DNA of 64,000 nucleotides, from the NCBI RefSeq assembly GCF_964340395.1, contig NC_135552.1:2393017-2457016 (forward strand), given 5' to 3'. This stretch comes from Glandiceps talaboti. Its lineage: Eukaryota > Hemichordata > Enteropneusta > Spengelidae. A program made the position numbers and the translations under genes. The notes under the pieces were generated by a model that saw nothing but the letters and a program-made list of their open reading frames with translations, did no database searches and had not been told where the DNA came from. This document shows positions 9,912 through 21,610 of the stretch, one piece after another. Position 1 is the stretch's first letter. Every line of letters begins with the position of its first letter.

Positions 9912-12900
9912 CGTTTATTTATTTATTAATCTTTCATATACAGACACCATTTCAGTGCATTAGCACTGTTCTCCCAATGAATTACAGGAGTGCCTACACA
10001 GAAAAAACCAAGAAAACCAAAAAGGACAAACCAGGACAAAAAGTTACAGATGCACAGTGCACTTTAAAAGATATCCACTTACATTACCAGACTACATTCT
10101 TAAGATGTCTTTTAAATATCGATGAGTTCGGAGCTGATCTTATGGATAGGGGTAGATTGTTCCATAGAACAGCACCACTATAATGAAATGCCTGTTTCCC
10201 ATATTCAGTTTTAACTGTAGGGATGTATATGTTACCTTTACTGGCCTGTCTTGTGTTATGAAGATGAATTTGGTTGGAATGATTGAACATTTCAGTTAGG
10301 TAACTAGGTGTATTACCTGTTACGGATTTGTAGACGAGTATCGCCAGTTATCGCTTCCATCTAATTTGAGGGCTGACCCAACCCAAGTTTTCATATACCC
10401 AACCCGTACTAGTATCACGGGGAACTTCGAGGAGCAGTCGGCCAGCTCGTTTATGGAAGAGCTCAAGTGCCTTCAAATACTTTTGATTTGTATTACACCA
10501 TACATTCACACCATAATCGAAATGGGGAAGGACTAAAGTATTGAACATCATCTTCCTAAGTCCCAACGGCAAAAGTGTCTGATTCTCGACAGTAGACCAA
10601 GTTTTAGAGAAATTTTAGCAGAAATTTTGGAAATATGCGTTGAAAATTTCAATTTTGAATCCAGCCAAACCCCTAAGTATTTGAAATCAAATATTTGCTC
10701 TACTAGGTGTCCCTGTTTTCGAATTTGCAAAACTGATTTTAATTTTAGTTTTTGAGAAGTACCGAAAAGCAGGGTCTTGGTTTTACTTGTATTCATTGTT
10801 AACTTGTTTGAGTCAAGCCACGCCTTGACATGCATTATTTCCTCTGTGAGTATCACTTCAATATCGGCAACTGATTTGCATGAATAGAAAATAACCGTGT
10901 CATCTGCATACATCATTACTTGAGCCTTTATAACTGTTTCCGGCAAGTCATTGATATAAAGGGTGAAAATAAAGGTCCCAGGATTGAACCTTGGGGTACC
11001 CCACAAGAAATGCCAATGCTTTCTGATAATGTGGAATTTAACTCTACAACTACAACTCACGATAGGCACGGAACCATGCCAATGCACTGCCTTGTATATA
11101 CAATTGATGTAGTTTCTGAAGCAGCAGTCCATGATCGACTGTGTCGAATGCTTTCTTCAGATCTAGAAATATTGCACCAGTGAGTTGTTTACGATCAATA
11201 GTATTATTCTCATCTAGATGGCTGTACAGCTGATCATGGACAGCTCTTTCCATTATCTTAGAAACTACAGGGAGGATAGATATTGGTCGGTAATTACCAA
11301 CGTCAGTTCTATCCCCCTTTTTAAATAATGGCACAATCCTAGCTCGTTTCCACTCTGCAGGAACCTGTCCTGTCTGTAGAGATAGATTAAAAATATATGT
11401 CAATGAAGATGATATATACGGAGCCGCATATTTAAGTAACCATGCACTGACATTGTCAATACCAGTGGCTTTAGCAATACAGAGTTTCGACAATTGTCTA
11501 CAAACGTACTCAGTGGATATGTCACATTGGGTTAAAAGTGTAGTATTTCGATTTGTAAACTTCATTGACAGTTTGGATCCAACTGTAGTAAAAAGGTTAT
11601 TAAGCGCATTTTTATGGGTGGTGATATGATCATCCACTTTCAAACCCATGACAATCTCATTAGTCTGGGTTGGCAACAATGTTTTTCAAAGTGTGCAAAA
11701 GATTTTTTGAGTCACTGCTAGTTTGATCTAATTGCGATGTAAAATATTCTTTTTTTCAAATGTACCCTCCTGTTGTTAACATAATTTCTAACTTTCTTGA
11801 ATTTGCCCAAAATGTTGCATCCTTATGTTTTTCTGCACAATGTTTGAGTCTATCACGTTCACATGTTAATGCAATGAATTCACCTGTTATCCACGGGGTA
11901 TGTTCTCCCATACGAGTGATAGCCCGAAATGGAGCATTAGAATCACACACAGGTGTCATCCTTCCACATGCCCCAAGCGTCATCTGGGTTGTCGTGAATT
12001 TCAATTGACTGCCAGGGGATATTACGAACTTCATCACAGAACCTCTCTGCATCGAAATTCTTGAAAGATCTAGTTTTCACCTGTTTTGGTGCAGACTTTA
12101 CTTTCAGTCACAGACAATTAAGAAGTTAACAATTATATTTGTCTGTGTTTCTGTATATTACGAACGGCATACACCAGACGATGATCGCTGAGACCGATGG
12201 AAAGAACTATGGTTTAAGATGTATGAGCTTGGTCATTACACACAATTAAATCAATAAGAGTTTCTAAGCTGTCGGTTACACGGGTGACGTCTTTCACTGG
12301 ATTTCTTAATTGAAAAACCTTACAGAAATTAGTGAGACGTTTTGCTAAACCTTTTGTTTTGTTTGGTTTTAAATCAATATTGAAGTCCCCAAGAATATAG
12401 AGAATCTTGTCTTCATCACAAGCTGTCGAAATATACATTTTTCCACACATTCAAGGTAGTCAATGTCTGCTGAAGGAGGGCGATAAATGTTTCCAATTGG
12501 ACAGGATTTTGACCTGTGGATGTCTAGTTGAATCCATATACATTCAACACCATCCATCTGCAAGTCCTCTCTATTTACAGTCTGTAACGATTTGGAAGCG
12601 TATGTGAGCACTCCTTCCAAGGTTTGGGCGGTCTCTCCTATATGTCACATATCCAGGTATATCAATTTCAGATGTAGTAACGGAGCTGTCAAGGAGTTTC
12701 TCAGATAGTGTGAGAATGTCATAGGCTGAGATCTCGTGTGATGACGTAATTCATCAATCTTGCAAACTTGTTTTCCTCAAATTCCTATTGTGTTTAGATG
12801 GGCAAGTTTAAGTCCCTTCTGTGACACTTGCAAATACAAGTTTGGGTACAGGATCATACATGGAATCATTTGATTCAGTTACATCAAAAGCAAGTTTTCA

Positions 12901-13430
12901 ATCTCCAGCTTCTTCTAAGAAACTGTCTGTCAGAGGTGGGAGACTTCAGGATATGCAATGCCATTCAGATGTTTTATCTTCCGACAGGTGATTGTATTCA
13001 GTCATAGTTATGCCAACACAATTTGCGTGATACCATATATCACAGGTATCGCAGCAAAATCCCCCTTTAATTCGACCGAAAACATTTTGAACAATATAGC
13101 CACTGGGTTACTGTGAACATCTCCACTGCATATCAGTGACAATAGAAGATAATACCAAAGTGCGGACACAGCTGTTGACGTTCTTGATCTTGGCCTACCT
13201 TTGATTTTATCGTGATGAAATGTTACAAAGTTTTCGAGCGCTGACAAGCTTGTGTTTGCAACATTCTTCTTAATGTACAAGTCTTCCAAGGTGGGTGGGT
13301 CATACTCACTGGGTACACGAACATTCACGAAGTTGTGGTTTCCGAAACTAGCTAATATCGAAAGAAGAAGCATAGCACAAACGACACCAAACACACACGT
13401 CGCCATCTTGCATCTAAACGTTGTGTTTGT
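9912..13430 (-). mobile_element. Near full-length, broken non-LTR retrotransposon (CR1/L2/Jockey-like)
   Basis: Read on the minus strand: an N-terminal frame from about 13405 with hydrophobic segments and a degenerate 2A-like motif (13124-13098); an endonuclease starting KGLKLAHLNT (about 12810), with LTLSEKLLDS, GNIYRPPSAD, LGDFNIDL and GLSDHRLV; then a reverse transcriptase with NYRPISILP, FLDLKKAFDTVDH, MYADDT and a C-terminal WNNLPLSIR block ending near 10080. The 3' end is an AAAT-type tail near 9912-9930. Frameshifts occur near 13020, 12815, 12600, 12400, 11100 and 10560. There are stops in the endonuclease, and roughly 30 residues are missing between RT blocks (about 11190). It cannot make a working protein. 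The clade is inferred from motif wording, not from a tree. Confidence 0.85.
13098..13124 (-). other. Degenerate 2A-like motif in the retrotransposon N-terminus
   Basis: The frame reads SGDVHSNPVA after a hydrophobic stretch (YYLLLSLIC). The canonical 2A core is D(V/I)ExNPGP. Here the final Gly-Pro is Val-Ala, and the codons differ from GGG CCT by two bases, so ribosome skipping is not expected. 2A-like sequences at the N-terminus of APE-type non-LTR elements are established in several marine animals. Confidence 0.55.
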
Positions 13431-13845
13431 GCACTCATAAATGCATTGTTTTAATAATGTAGACAACAAACAGTTCCATTATTGATTCATAACGTGTCAA
13501 CTTGTATAATTCACATCCAACTAAGCATCATTTATTTCTTTACTATCAGAGTTTGTCATTAGTAGAGACTGCATGTTTACATTAACCATATGATCATATG
13601 ATATCACGTGCACAGATAAGGTTTGGTAAGATATTACGACTACCATTTATTGTGATAAGTAACTTAATGGAACAACGCAAGTTTTCGAAGCTTGGGTATA
13701 TATAGGAGAACATAAAGGGGTCGTAAAAGTCAGTTTTGTATGTCACACAAAAAATGTTAGTGTCCATAACATTGGTATACTAGCATTACTACTGCAGAAA
13801 GAATAATCGCTTTGGTATGTTAGCGAACTTGAAATATCCGTATTT
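13431..13845. other. Retrotransposon 5' flank; possible TATA box at 13697-13705
   Basis: The 5' limit of the minus-strand element lies somewhere near 13430-13500. GGGTATATATAGG at about 13694-13706 is a TATA-like motif. An ATG 50 bases downstream opens only a 9-codon frame, so I do not call a gene. Confidence 0.25.
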
Positions 13846-14340
13846 ATGTTACCCATGGCAGAAGTATTCTGGCGTACGGTTCAATCGTTTGGTCCCCTTG
13901 GCAAAAGAAACCACAGGCTAGCATTGAAAGGATTCAGGAAAAATTCATCAAATTTCTTTGCTACAAAACCGGGATCATTTTTTAATCATCATAAGTATGC
14001 AACTTTATGCGACGTTTACGATAGTCTATATATTCTTGCTAATTTACGTTTTAATGTTCGGCAGAGGAGAACTTGTATTAGACCTGATGTCAGTAGAATT
14101 AATGTATTTAAACACTGTGCTATTCAGAGATGTATGACAACTTATAATGATCTTTGTTGTAGATATTGACTTTAATTTATCTGAGAAATTTTAAAAATGC
14201 AATTTTGCAAGGTTGTCATCTCAAGTCCACCTGGCAAGATTTATATATTTGCTGTTTGGTGTGTTTCTATTTGAATTTTGTTAGTTTTGTAAATAAATAA
14301 AAAATAAATAAATAAATAAATGAAAAAAATATAAAAAAAT
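13846..14340 (+). mobile_element. 3' fragment of a non-LTR retrotransposon
   Basis: Frameshifted reverse transcriptase C-terminus: one frame reads IERIQEKFIKFLCYKTG and another continues YATLCDVYDSLYILANLRF, wording typical of the region after RT in Jockey/CR1-like elements. A non-coding tail follows the stop at 14167-14169, then an AAAT-type repeat (about 14292-14322), the usual 3' tail of such elements. It is 5' truncated and dead. Confidence 0.7.
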
Positions 14341-14412
14341 GAAAATACGTCTACTATGTATTTAGAAACTGAAACCCGGTAAATGTTTCCTAGATTCTGA
14401 GACTGATGGGAA

Positions 14413-15300
14413 GTGGCTATTTGTAGTGTTAATGTGTAGTGTCCGTAATGTGTAGTGTTAATGTGTAGTGACAGTAATGTGTAGTGTTAATGTGTAGTGA
14501 CCGTAATGTGTAGTGTTAATGTGTAGTGTCCGTAATGTGTAGTGTTAATGTGTAGTGACCGTAATGTGCAGTGTTAATGTGTTGTGTCCGTAATGTGTAG
14601 TGTTAATGTGTAGTGACCGTAATGTGCAGTGTTAATGTGTAGTGTCCGTAATGTGTAGTGTTAATGTGTAGTGACCGTAATGTGTAGTGTTAATGTGTAG
14701 TGACCGTAATGTGTAGTGTTAATGTGTAGTGACCGTAATGTGTAGTGTCCGTAATGTGTAGTATCAATGTGTAGTGTCCGTAATGTGTAGTGTTAAAGTG
14801 TAGTGTCCGTAATGTGTAGTGTTAATGTGTAGTGACCGTAATGTGTAGTGTCCGTAATGTGTAGTGTTAATGTGTAGTGTCCGTAATGTGGTGTCCGTAA
14901 TGTGTAGTGGTAATGTGTAGTGTCTGTAATGTGGTGTCCGTAATGTGTAGTGTTAATGTATAGTATCCGTTATGTGTTGTGTTAATGTGTAGTGTCCGTA
15001 TTGTGTATTGTGTATTGTGTATTGTGTATTGTGTAGTGTTAATGTGTAGTGTCCGTAATGTGGTGTCCGTAGTGTAGTGTTAATGTGTAGTGTCTGTAAT
15101 GTGTAGTGTTAATGTGTAGTGTCCGTAATGTGTGTTAATGTTTAGTGTCCCTAATATGTAGTGTACATGTGTAGTGTCTGTAATGTGTAGTGTTAATGTG
15201 TAGTGTCCGTAATACGTAGTGTCAATAATGTGTGTTAATGTGCAGTGTCCATAATGTGTAGTATCAATGTATAGTGTCCGTAATGTGTAGTGTCAGCAAC
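14413..15300. repeat. 29-bp minisatellite built of 13 + 16 sub-units, about 30 copies
   Basis: The sub-units are GTGTAGTGTTAAT and GTGTAGTGTCCGTAAT (or ACCGTAAT). They alternate regularly in the first half and become irregular after about 14880, with deletions and a short GTATT run at 15001-15028. It follows almost directly on the retrotransposon tail. Confidence 0.9.
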
Positions 15301-16189
15301 ACAAAATAAGTGTTATATATTAAACTGTTTATACTGAAGAGTAGAACAATTGAGATTTATTTATTAACTTATTCCAAAACTACCTATGAGGAGTACTTTA
15401 ATTTTCAACCTCTTACGGAATTTTTAGTTTTTTGCCCTAAGCACAACATAAGCGAAGCATTTGTTGTGAAACAACATACATACCACACTTGCCTTATTTT
15501 CCTACAATTAATTGTTTTTTTTATAGTTTGTTTGCTTTTCGTACACGCTCCTGGCGACGTCATCACTGTCGTTTGTTCGTATGTAACGAGCGCTCACAAA
15601 AGAACAAACGACAGTAGACGTAACAGCCAACAAGAAATCGCGGTATACAATCCATCATCAGATTGTAATCAGATTGGGCTGTACCGTGACGAAATAGCCT
15701 TTCACAAGACGTAACCAATATTCCAGAGGGCGCTATATTGTTACTGGAAAACTTACACAAAATTCGTACATAACCTGTGCTTGCAGTGCACTGAAGTTCA
15801 GTACCAGTCAAATTTTGCAAATACAGTACCTTAAATAAAAATGACAATTTCCTTGTCTTTATGATGATAAAGTACAACAGTACATTACATATGCATTAAT
15901 ACTGGGCCATTGGGGACATGACTTTAATAGTTAATGGTATGTAAGACATAGTGTATGATGACCTGAGTGGGACAGCAAATGATCTATACAATATATGAAA
16001 TATTTTATAGTGAATTAAACAGTTGACTCAAATAAAACATTTCATCTATATATGTGGCAGTAAGTTTGATAACCATGATGGCAAAAATGAATAAACGAAA
16101 AGAATAAACAGATCCTACTCATAGGCCTTGTGATTTAATAACTGCAATGAAAAGATTGACAGATGGCATATGGTCGCTTGGGTATAAAC
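15301..16189. other. Unique region with a 14-bp inverted repeat, no supported gene
   Basis: A 134-codon plus-strand frame (15310-15714) has one hydrophobic stretch but no domain, Kozak context or splice support. A perfect inverted repeat (15565-15578 and 15602-15615) lies inside it. An AGAGGGCGCTA motif lies at about 15724-15734. Confidence 0.35.
15565..15615. repeat. 14-bp perfect inverted repeat, 23-base loop
   Basis: ACTGTCGTTTGTTC at 15565-15578 is mirrored by its reverse complement at 15602-15615. A weaker ACGTC pairing extends the stem outward. Confidence 0.8.
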
Positions 16190-17950
16190 TCATACCCCTA
16201 TAGTGGTCTCATTTGGTAGACATGGGTAATGGCAAGAACTGATTAGGTTTTGGTAAACAAAATGAATATGAATATGAATGAGATATTTGCGTAATTAATA
16301 GTTTTCGGTAATTAGGCCATATCTCAAGAGTGCACGCTTCAAATTCAATATAATTTGATACATACATTTGCGGTACCTAAGCGCATCTGTCCTGAAATTA
16401 ATATCGATGTAGCTTTCAGTTTTAATAAGATATTGGCATTTTTCAGTAATTAGACGTGGTGGCCACACAAAAGAAGGTTGTCGTTTCTGGTCAGGAAACG
16501 TTGCCTAAAGTGGTGTCATGTGAGGACCCAATTTTTTTTTCAATTGTTCATGATTAGTTCTGCAGTTGTCTTCCCTGAAGTAGCAATTAATGTAGGGAGA
16601 GTTATTTTTGTTTACCCTTGGATCTGCAGTCTGCATTGGCAGGACAAACACGAGAAAAAAGAAGATCGAGGCGGGGGATTTAAGTGATGCAAACTCACCA
16701 GAAAACAATCCTAGTTTTTTCTTGGCCTTAAAAACACCTACCGTGAGATCTATGCTACAACTTTCTATAAAAGCTTCCCATTATTACATGTGTGGGTGGC
16801 CGTAAGATCGCATCTGCAAGCAATCATACTGGAGATTTCGCCTACATAACTTCATACATACCATCTCTTCACTATTTCTTGTTTTTACTTTTTTTGATAC
16901 TCACACGTATTTCTGTTTCTGAAAGCATGCATGGGGAAATCGTCTGTCAAACCAGGTCAGCTTCAACTCCCAGGTGAAATCACCAACTTTCTACTGAAAA
17001 TTCTTGCTGGAGAATTCACCAAGATAAATCCATACCATCTCTACTTTGATCAAAATTAAAATTCTTCTCTTTTTTTAAATATAAATCTTTCGATACTAAG
17101 GGTGAGTTTGCTGCCAGAACGTGTGCATTTATTCGTATTAAGATATTATCACAACAATGCAAATGAGATAAGTAAATGTTGTTACTGTGTTGCAATGGTT
17201 GGCAGCACTACTCATTGGGTCAAAAGTTTCTGTCGGATCTGAATATTATTTTGAGAAACCAAACGAACTTGAGAGCCATGGAAATTCACCTCATTGTGGC
17301 ATGCATCGCGAAATTCTTGAACTGAGTGTTACATAAAGGGTATTGCCGCCGTAAACAAGTTGTATAGAATCAAAGTATAGACCGGTATCATGCTTACCAT
17401 AAAGTATGTAAACTTTCTGCATACTAGAGATGTTACAACAGTTTGAATTGTGTTTATTATTTGCCGTGGAAACTAGTGTACATATCGCGGTATGTAGGGG
17501 ATCGCGAAGGCAGAGTGAAGTTAAGTCAAGCTTTCCTGTACTGAGAATAGGTAGCGGACATTTGAACAACTTTTTCGACAACTAACTTTTATTGGGACTT
17601 CAAAAATCACAGATATAGAGCTAAAATTCATTATGTTCAAATGATACCAATAGCAATCCATACATTTCTTCTGTATACATGGGTAAATGTATCTATGTTT
17701 GTATGTATGCGTATCCCTGTAAATTCATCTCAAAAAGCCATTACACCTGTTCCACTACGTACATAGATTGATATCACAAAGTCATTTCAGATTTCTTATA
17801 GTTTGGCATACCATTTTGTCAATTCAGGGGTATATCATGTACTAATAGCCTACAATAACAAGGTTGTTGCATTCCAGCAATTATTATGTGTAGGAACAAA
17901 AAACTGAATATAACCCTTACAGAAGGCATTCAGTTTCAATCTGGTTTTTA
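16190..17950 (+). repeat. Dispersed non-coding repeat, copy A
   Basis: Matches copy B (18110-19620) in several blocks: the opening AACTGATTAGGTTTTGGTA; a block at 16478-16700 containing AGTGGTGTCATGTGAGGACC; a block at 17390-17630 containing GGGACTTCAAAAATCACAG; and the closing ACCCTTACAGAAGGCATTCA. The order of blocks is conserved, so this is one element type. No coding potential is recognised. Confidence 0.75.
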
Positions 17951-18103
17951 ATTTTGGCAGTAATTGAAACTTCATGCAATTTCGTAATATTTTTTATTTT
18001 ATTTTTATAATTTAGTTCAGTAAGAGAACAATGTAATATAAATGTTATGATAAAATTTCATATTTGCATATTATAGTGTGTCAGTAAACATGTGTAGAGC
18101 TAA

Positions 18104-18105
<2 letters not shown>

Positions 18106-18142
<37 letters not shown>
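18106..18142. repeat. (GT)n microsatellite
   Basis: Dinucleotide run at the start of dispersed repeat copy B. Copy C has an AC-rich stretch at the equivalent place. Confidence 0.9.
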
Positions 18143-18143
<1 letters not shown>

Positions 18144-19620
18144 ACCATTTTCTAAAAAACGACTGGCTCCATTCAAACAAAATTTTGTAGACGTGTTCCG
18201 TAGGGTTATGGCAAGAACTGATTAGGTTTTGGTACATACATTTGCGATACCAAAGCATATCTGTCCTGAAAATATTATTGATTTAGCTTTTAGTTTAAAT
18301 AACTTATCGGCATCTTTTAGGTAATTAAACGCTATGGCCACTCAAAAGAAATAAAGTTGTTGTTTCTGGTCAGGATACGTTGCCTAAAGTGGTGTGACGA
18401 CACGATTTTTTTGTTAATTGTTCATGATTAGTTCTGCAGTTGTCTTCCCTGAAGTAGCAATTAATGTAGGGAGAGTTATTTTGTGTTTTCCCTTGGATCT
18501 GCAGTGTGCATTGGCTGGACAAACACGAGAAAAAAAAAGATTGAGGCTGGGTATTTAAGTGAAGCAAACTCACAGGAAAACCTATTTTAAGGCCAAGAAA
18601 AAAAAGGGTTTCAATTTCGTCAAATATGGACATATCATTAACAAATTTCACACACTAATGCGCAGATAAATAAAGAGAAATCGTATCTTTTTAGAGTTTC
18701 GATTTGAAGTTTAGGAAGTATTATATTGACCTTGAACCATCTCCTTTTTACGGTGTTCTTTTCCCGATTTCTCCCGATAACAAACTACTGCTGTTTGTTG
18801 CAAGGCTTTAGCTAGTAATCGTTATCTAGCACGGTATCTCAGGAAATAAATACACTCTCACATATTTATCAAGTGTAATAATCTATAATTTATACCGAAA
18901 TGTATGTGGTCAAAATATGGAAAATAGACCAAGCCTAGCCTACAAAGAAAATTTTGCAACAATGTATCAATATTGGTGACCTATACATTGACTCTATATA
19001 ATTAGTGTACAGTGATGGAGCACCACTCAACAAAATCTTGACAATTTTCCCATAGTGATTACATGTAAAGGAGTGTGAAATAGTCTACATGTGACAAGTA
19101 GACAAACTGACCTGTAAACTCATGATGGGACAGAAGGAAGTTCAACACGCACATGTCGATGGTTGTGTTAGTGCAACAAAAAACTATATGTGACAAAGTT
19201 GATGAAATTGGAAGCAGAAACTTCAGGATTTGGAGCAGATGGTACTTTACCCCGTGACGAAATTGGGCAATAATACAGTATCACTTCACTGTATTAAGGA
19301 GTTGTTAAACTGTTACAATGCTTACCATGAAGTATGTAAACTTTCTCGTGCGTAATTATAGCAATGTTGTGTGGGTTTGAATTTCGTTTATTATTTGTGT
19401 GGAAACGGGTGTGCATATCCCGGGTATGTAGGGGATCATGGAAGCCAAGGATGGCAAGCTTTCCTGTGCTGAGAATAGGAGGCTGGCATTTGAACAACAT
19501 TTTTGACAACTAACGTTCATTGGGACTTGAAAAATCACAGATATAGAGCTAAATTTCTTGCATAAATCATGAAATTGCAAGACTATACCCTTACGGAAGG
19601 CATTCGGTATAAATCTGGTA
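18110..19620 (+). repeat. Dispersed non-coding repeat, copy B
   Basis: Shares block order and end sequence (ACCCTTACGGAAGGCATTCG, about 19588-19607) with copy A. It differs by many substitutions and lacks some middle sequence. The terminal TTACGGAAGG is also found in the end palindrome of copy C, which supports a single family. Confidence 0.75.
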
Positions 19621-20317
19621 TGTTGCTATGTTTGCGAGTTGTGAATGTGAGCAACTCATCAATAGTTATGTTATTTACCTGTTTATGTACAATTTGATAC
19701 ATCTATAATAAATAGTATAATATACATGTAATTAGCATTGTCCATCAAGCTATACATCATGCTAACACATACACTGACATATATATACTTAAAATAATTC
19801 TCAGCTGAACTGCCTCAAGATGTTTAATTTCAAGGAAGTCACTACTCTAACGATTTGATGAACCTGAACACGAAACACACATGCGCATTGATGGATACTA
19901 AACATTATCAGCATATCAACTGAATAATGAATAAGTAATGAGATGTTAACAGAGACTTTATATCAGTAAGTAATGAAATACAAATGTACCCATATTACAA
20001 ATACCATCAAATAACACTACAGAAAGCATGGATATATTAAACATAATTAGATATAAATGCATGCAAACAAACAAACAAACAAACAAACAAACAAACAAAC
20101 AAGCAAACAAAGATGTCATTTACATTCAAGACATCATATAACCATATTCATCCTTGTCGTTATTACCATAATATAAATAATTGAATGTACTAATTCTTTT
20201 GTTTGGAATTCTCTGTTATAACTGTTATTCTTCATTATCCCATCACCAATATTAAACAATGGTCTAGAATTTCAGCTCGACCAAGTTATCTATATTATTT
20301 GCAATGACTCTTTACTG
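19621..20317. other. 3' flank of secreted paralogue 2, with an (AAAC)n run
   Basis: Contains an AAAC tetranucleotide repeat at about 20065-20108. No gene seen. No clear AATAAA for the minus-strand gene was found close to its stop. Confidence 0.4.
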
Positions 20318-21170
20318 TTACTGATATGTACAGAATGGTACAAAATCGGTTTCCGCTTCTCCAGGTAGGATGTAACAATACTCGTCCACAAGGCGTTTGA
20401 CGTCGTCGATGTCATAGTCAAAGTTGACTTTCCCGGTAGTGAATGCATTAGGACAACCCTCCTGTATAAACGCATAAAGATGATTAACAATATGGCAATT
20501 TACGATTATGAGAATTTTTCTCCAAGAAACTTTTGAGTCATGCAAATAAGGTGAATCAACACGGTGGTAGTATTATAGGATGGATAAATCAACAAGTTAA
20601 GGTGACAGGATTATGAGATGGACAAATACGACGCAACACAAACCACACATCATTCTGACATGCGTAATGGACGACCAGTGAACTTTAAATGAATTCATTG
20701 CATACATACTAAAGAAATCCAGTGCTGATATTTTCCCTTACCTTGCCGATGTCTGCACATTTCCAGATGTAATACCCATTGTGTGGTTTCTCCAGGAATA
20801 TTTTGGTACAGCTGACACATGTTAACACGGACGGGTCTAGAGTGGTTCCGGCAGGTTCTATCAGCCTTTCCGGGATATCGTTACCGTCGTAGACTATTGA
20901 ATACATCCTCCAAGTGGGTTGGTCCAGATCTTCAGTTAACGCAAACATGTGATATTCTGTTCTCTTTATACCTACGTTATCAATCTTGATGTTCTTAGCG
21001 GTAGCAAGGAGTTCCTCTGGGCAATCAGTTTGGTTTCGGGTACATTCGAAATACTCTCGCTTTTTTTCTTTGATTATAGCCACCTCGCAAAACTCACACA
21101 TCTCAGCATTTTCAGAGGCTTTACAAGCCACAACAGTTGCTACAATCCAGAAAAACATGGACTTGTACAT
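20318..21170 (-). CDS. Secreted Cys-rich protein (paralogue 2)
   Basis: Exon A is 21170-20742 (143 residues) and exon B is 20461-20318 (47 residues plus stop), total 190. The donor is AAG|GTAAGG and the acceptor TTTATACAG|GAG, phase 0, the same position and phase as in paralogue 1. Signal peptide MYKSMFFWIVATVVAC. First module Cys25, Cys28, Cys43, Cys50-Pro. Second module Cys118, Cys121, Cys138, completed as EGCPNAF after the intron. YSIVYD and LDPSVLTCVSC match paralogue 1. The tail is short, with two extra Cys (DEYCYIL and PFCTYQ), and lacks the acidic glycosylated expansion. An upstream in-frame extension of about 140 codons comes from a 48-bp minisatellite in the leader region and is not taken as coding, because an internal signal peptide and a splice acceptor (exon start 21210) mark the true start. 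Function unknown. Confidence 0.75.
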
Positions 21171-21212
21171 GATGGTCTTGTCAGATATGAAGTTGCCGTC
21201 GAATATTCGTCT

Positions 21213-21605
21213 AAAATAGAATACAAATGTAGTACCGAATTTAAGTTTACCCTGCAGACCCTGATAGAATACAAATGTAGTACCGCATTTAAGTTTACCC
21301 TGCAGCCCCTGATAGAATACATATGTAGTACCGCATTTAAGTTTACCCTGCAGACCCTGATAGAATACATATGTAGTACCGAATTTAAGTTTACCCTGCA
21401 GACACTGATAGAATACATATGTAGTACCGTATTTAAGTTTACCCTGCAGCCCCTGATAGAATACAAATATAGTACCGCATTTAAGTTTACCCTGCAGACC
21501 CTGATAGAATACAAATGTAGTACCGAATTTAAGTTTACCCTGCAGACCCTGATAGAATACATATATGTAGTACCGCATTTAAGTTTACCCTGCAGACCCT
21601 GATTT
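21213..21605. repeat. 48-bp minisatellite in the leader of secreted paralogue 2, about 8 copies
   Basis: Each plus-strand unit contains TTTAAGTTTACCCTGCAG and GATAGAATACA. In gene orientation each unit carries TATTCTATCAG followed by GTCTGCAGGGTAAAC, which resembles an acceptor and a donor ten bases apart. The array lies between a TATA box (21610-21603) and the acceptor at 21211-21212. Since 48 is divisible by three, frames through it stay open on both strands. Confidence 0.85.
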
Positions 21606-21610
21606 ATATA
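21603..21610 (-). promoter_or_regulatory. TATA box upstream of secreted paralogue 2
   Basis: TATATAAA on the minus strand, immediately before the first 48-bp unit. A start about 30 bases downstream would place the minisatellite in the transcribed leader. Confidence 0.4.

Noticed and set aside
15310-15714. 134-codon plus-strand frame with a hydrophobic stretch
   Set aside because: No homology recognised, composition follows AT-rich DNA, and it contains an inverted repeat and no splice or promoter support.
20709-21578. 289-codon frame fusing seven 16-residue repeats to secreted paralogue 2
   Set aside because: The repeats are the leader minisatellite. A signal peptide and splice acceptor mark the true start at 21170.
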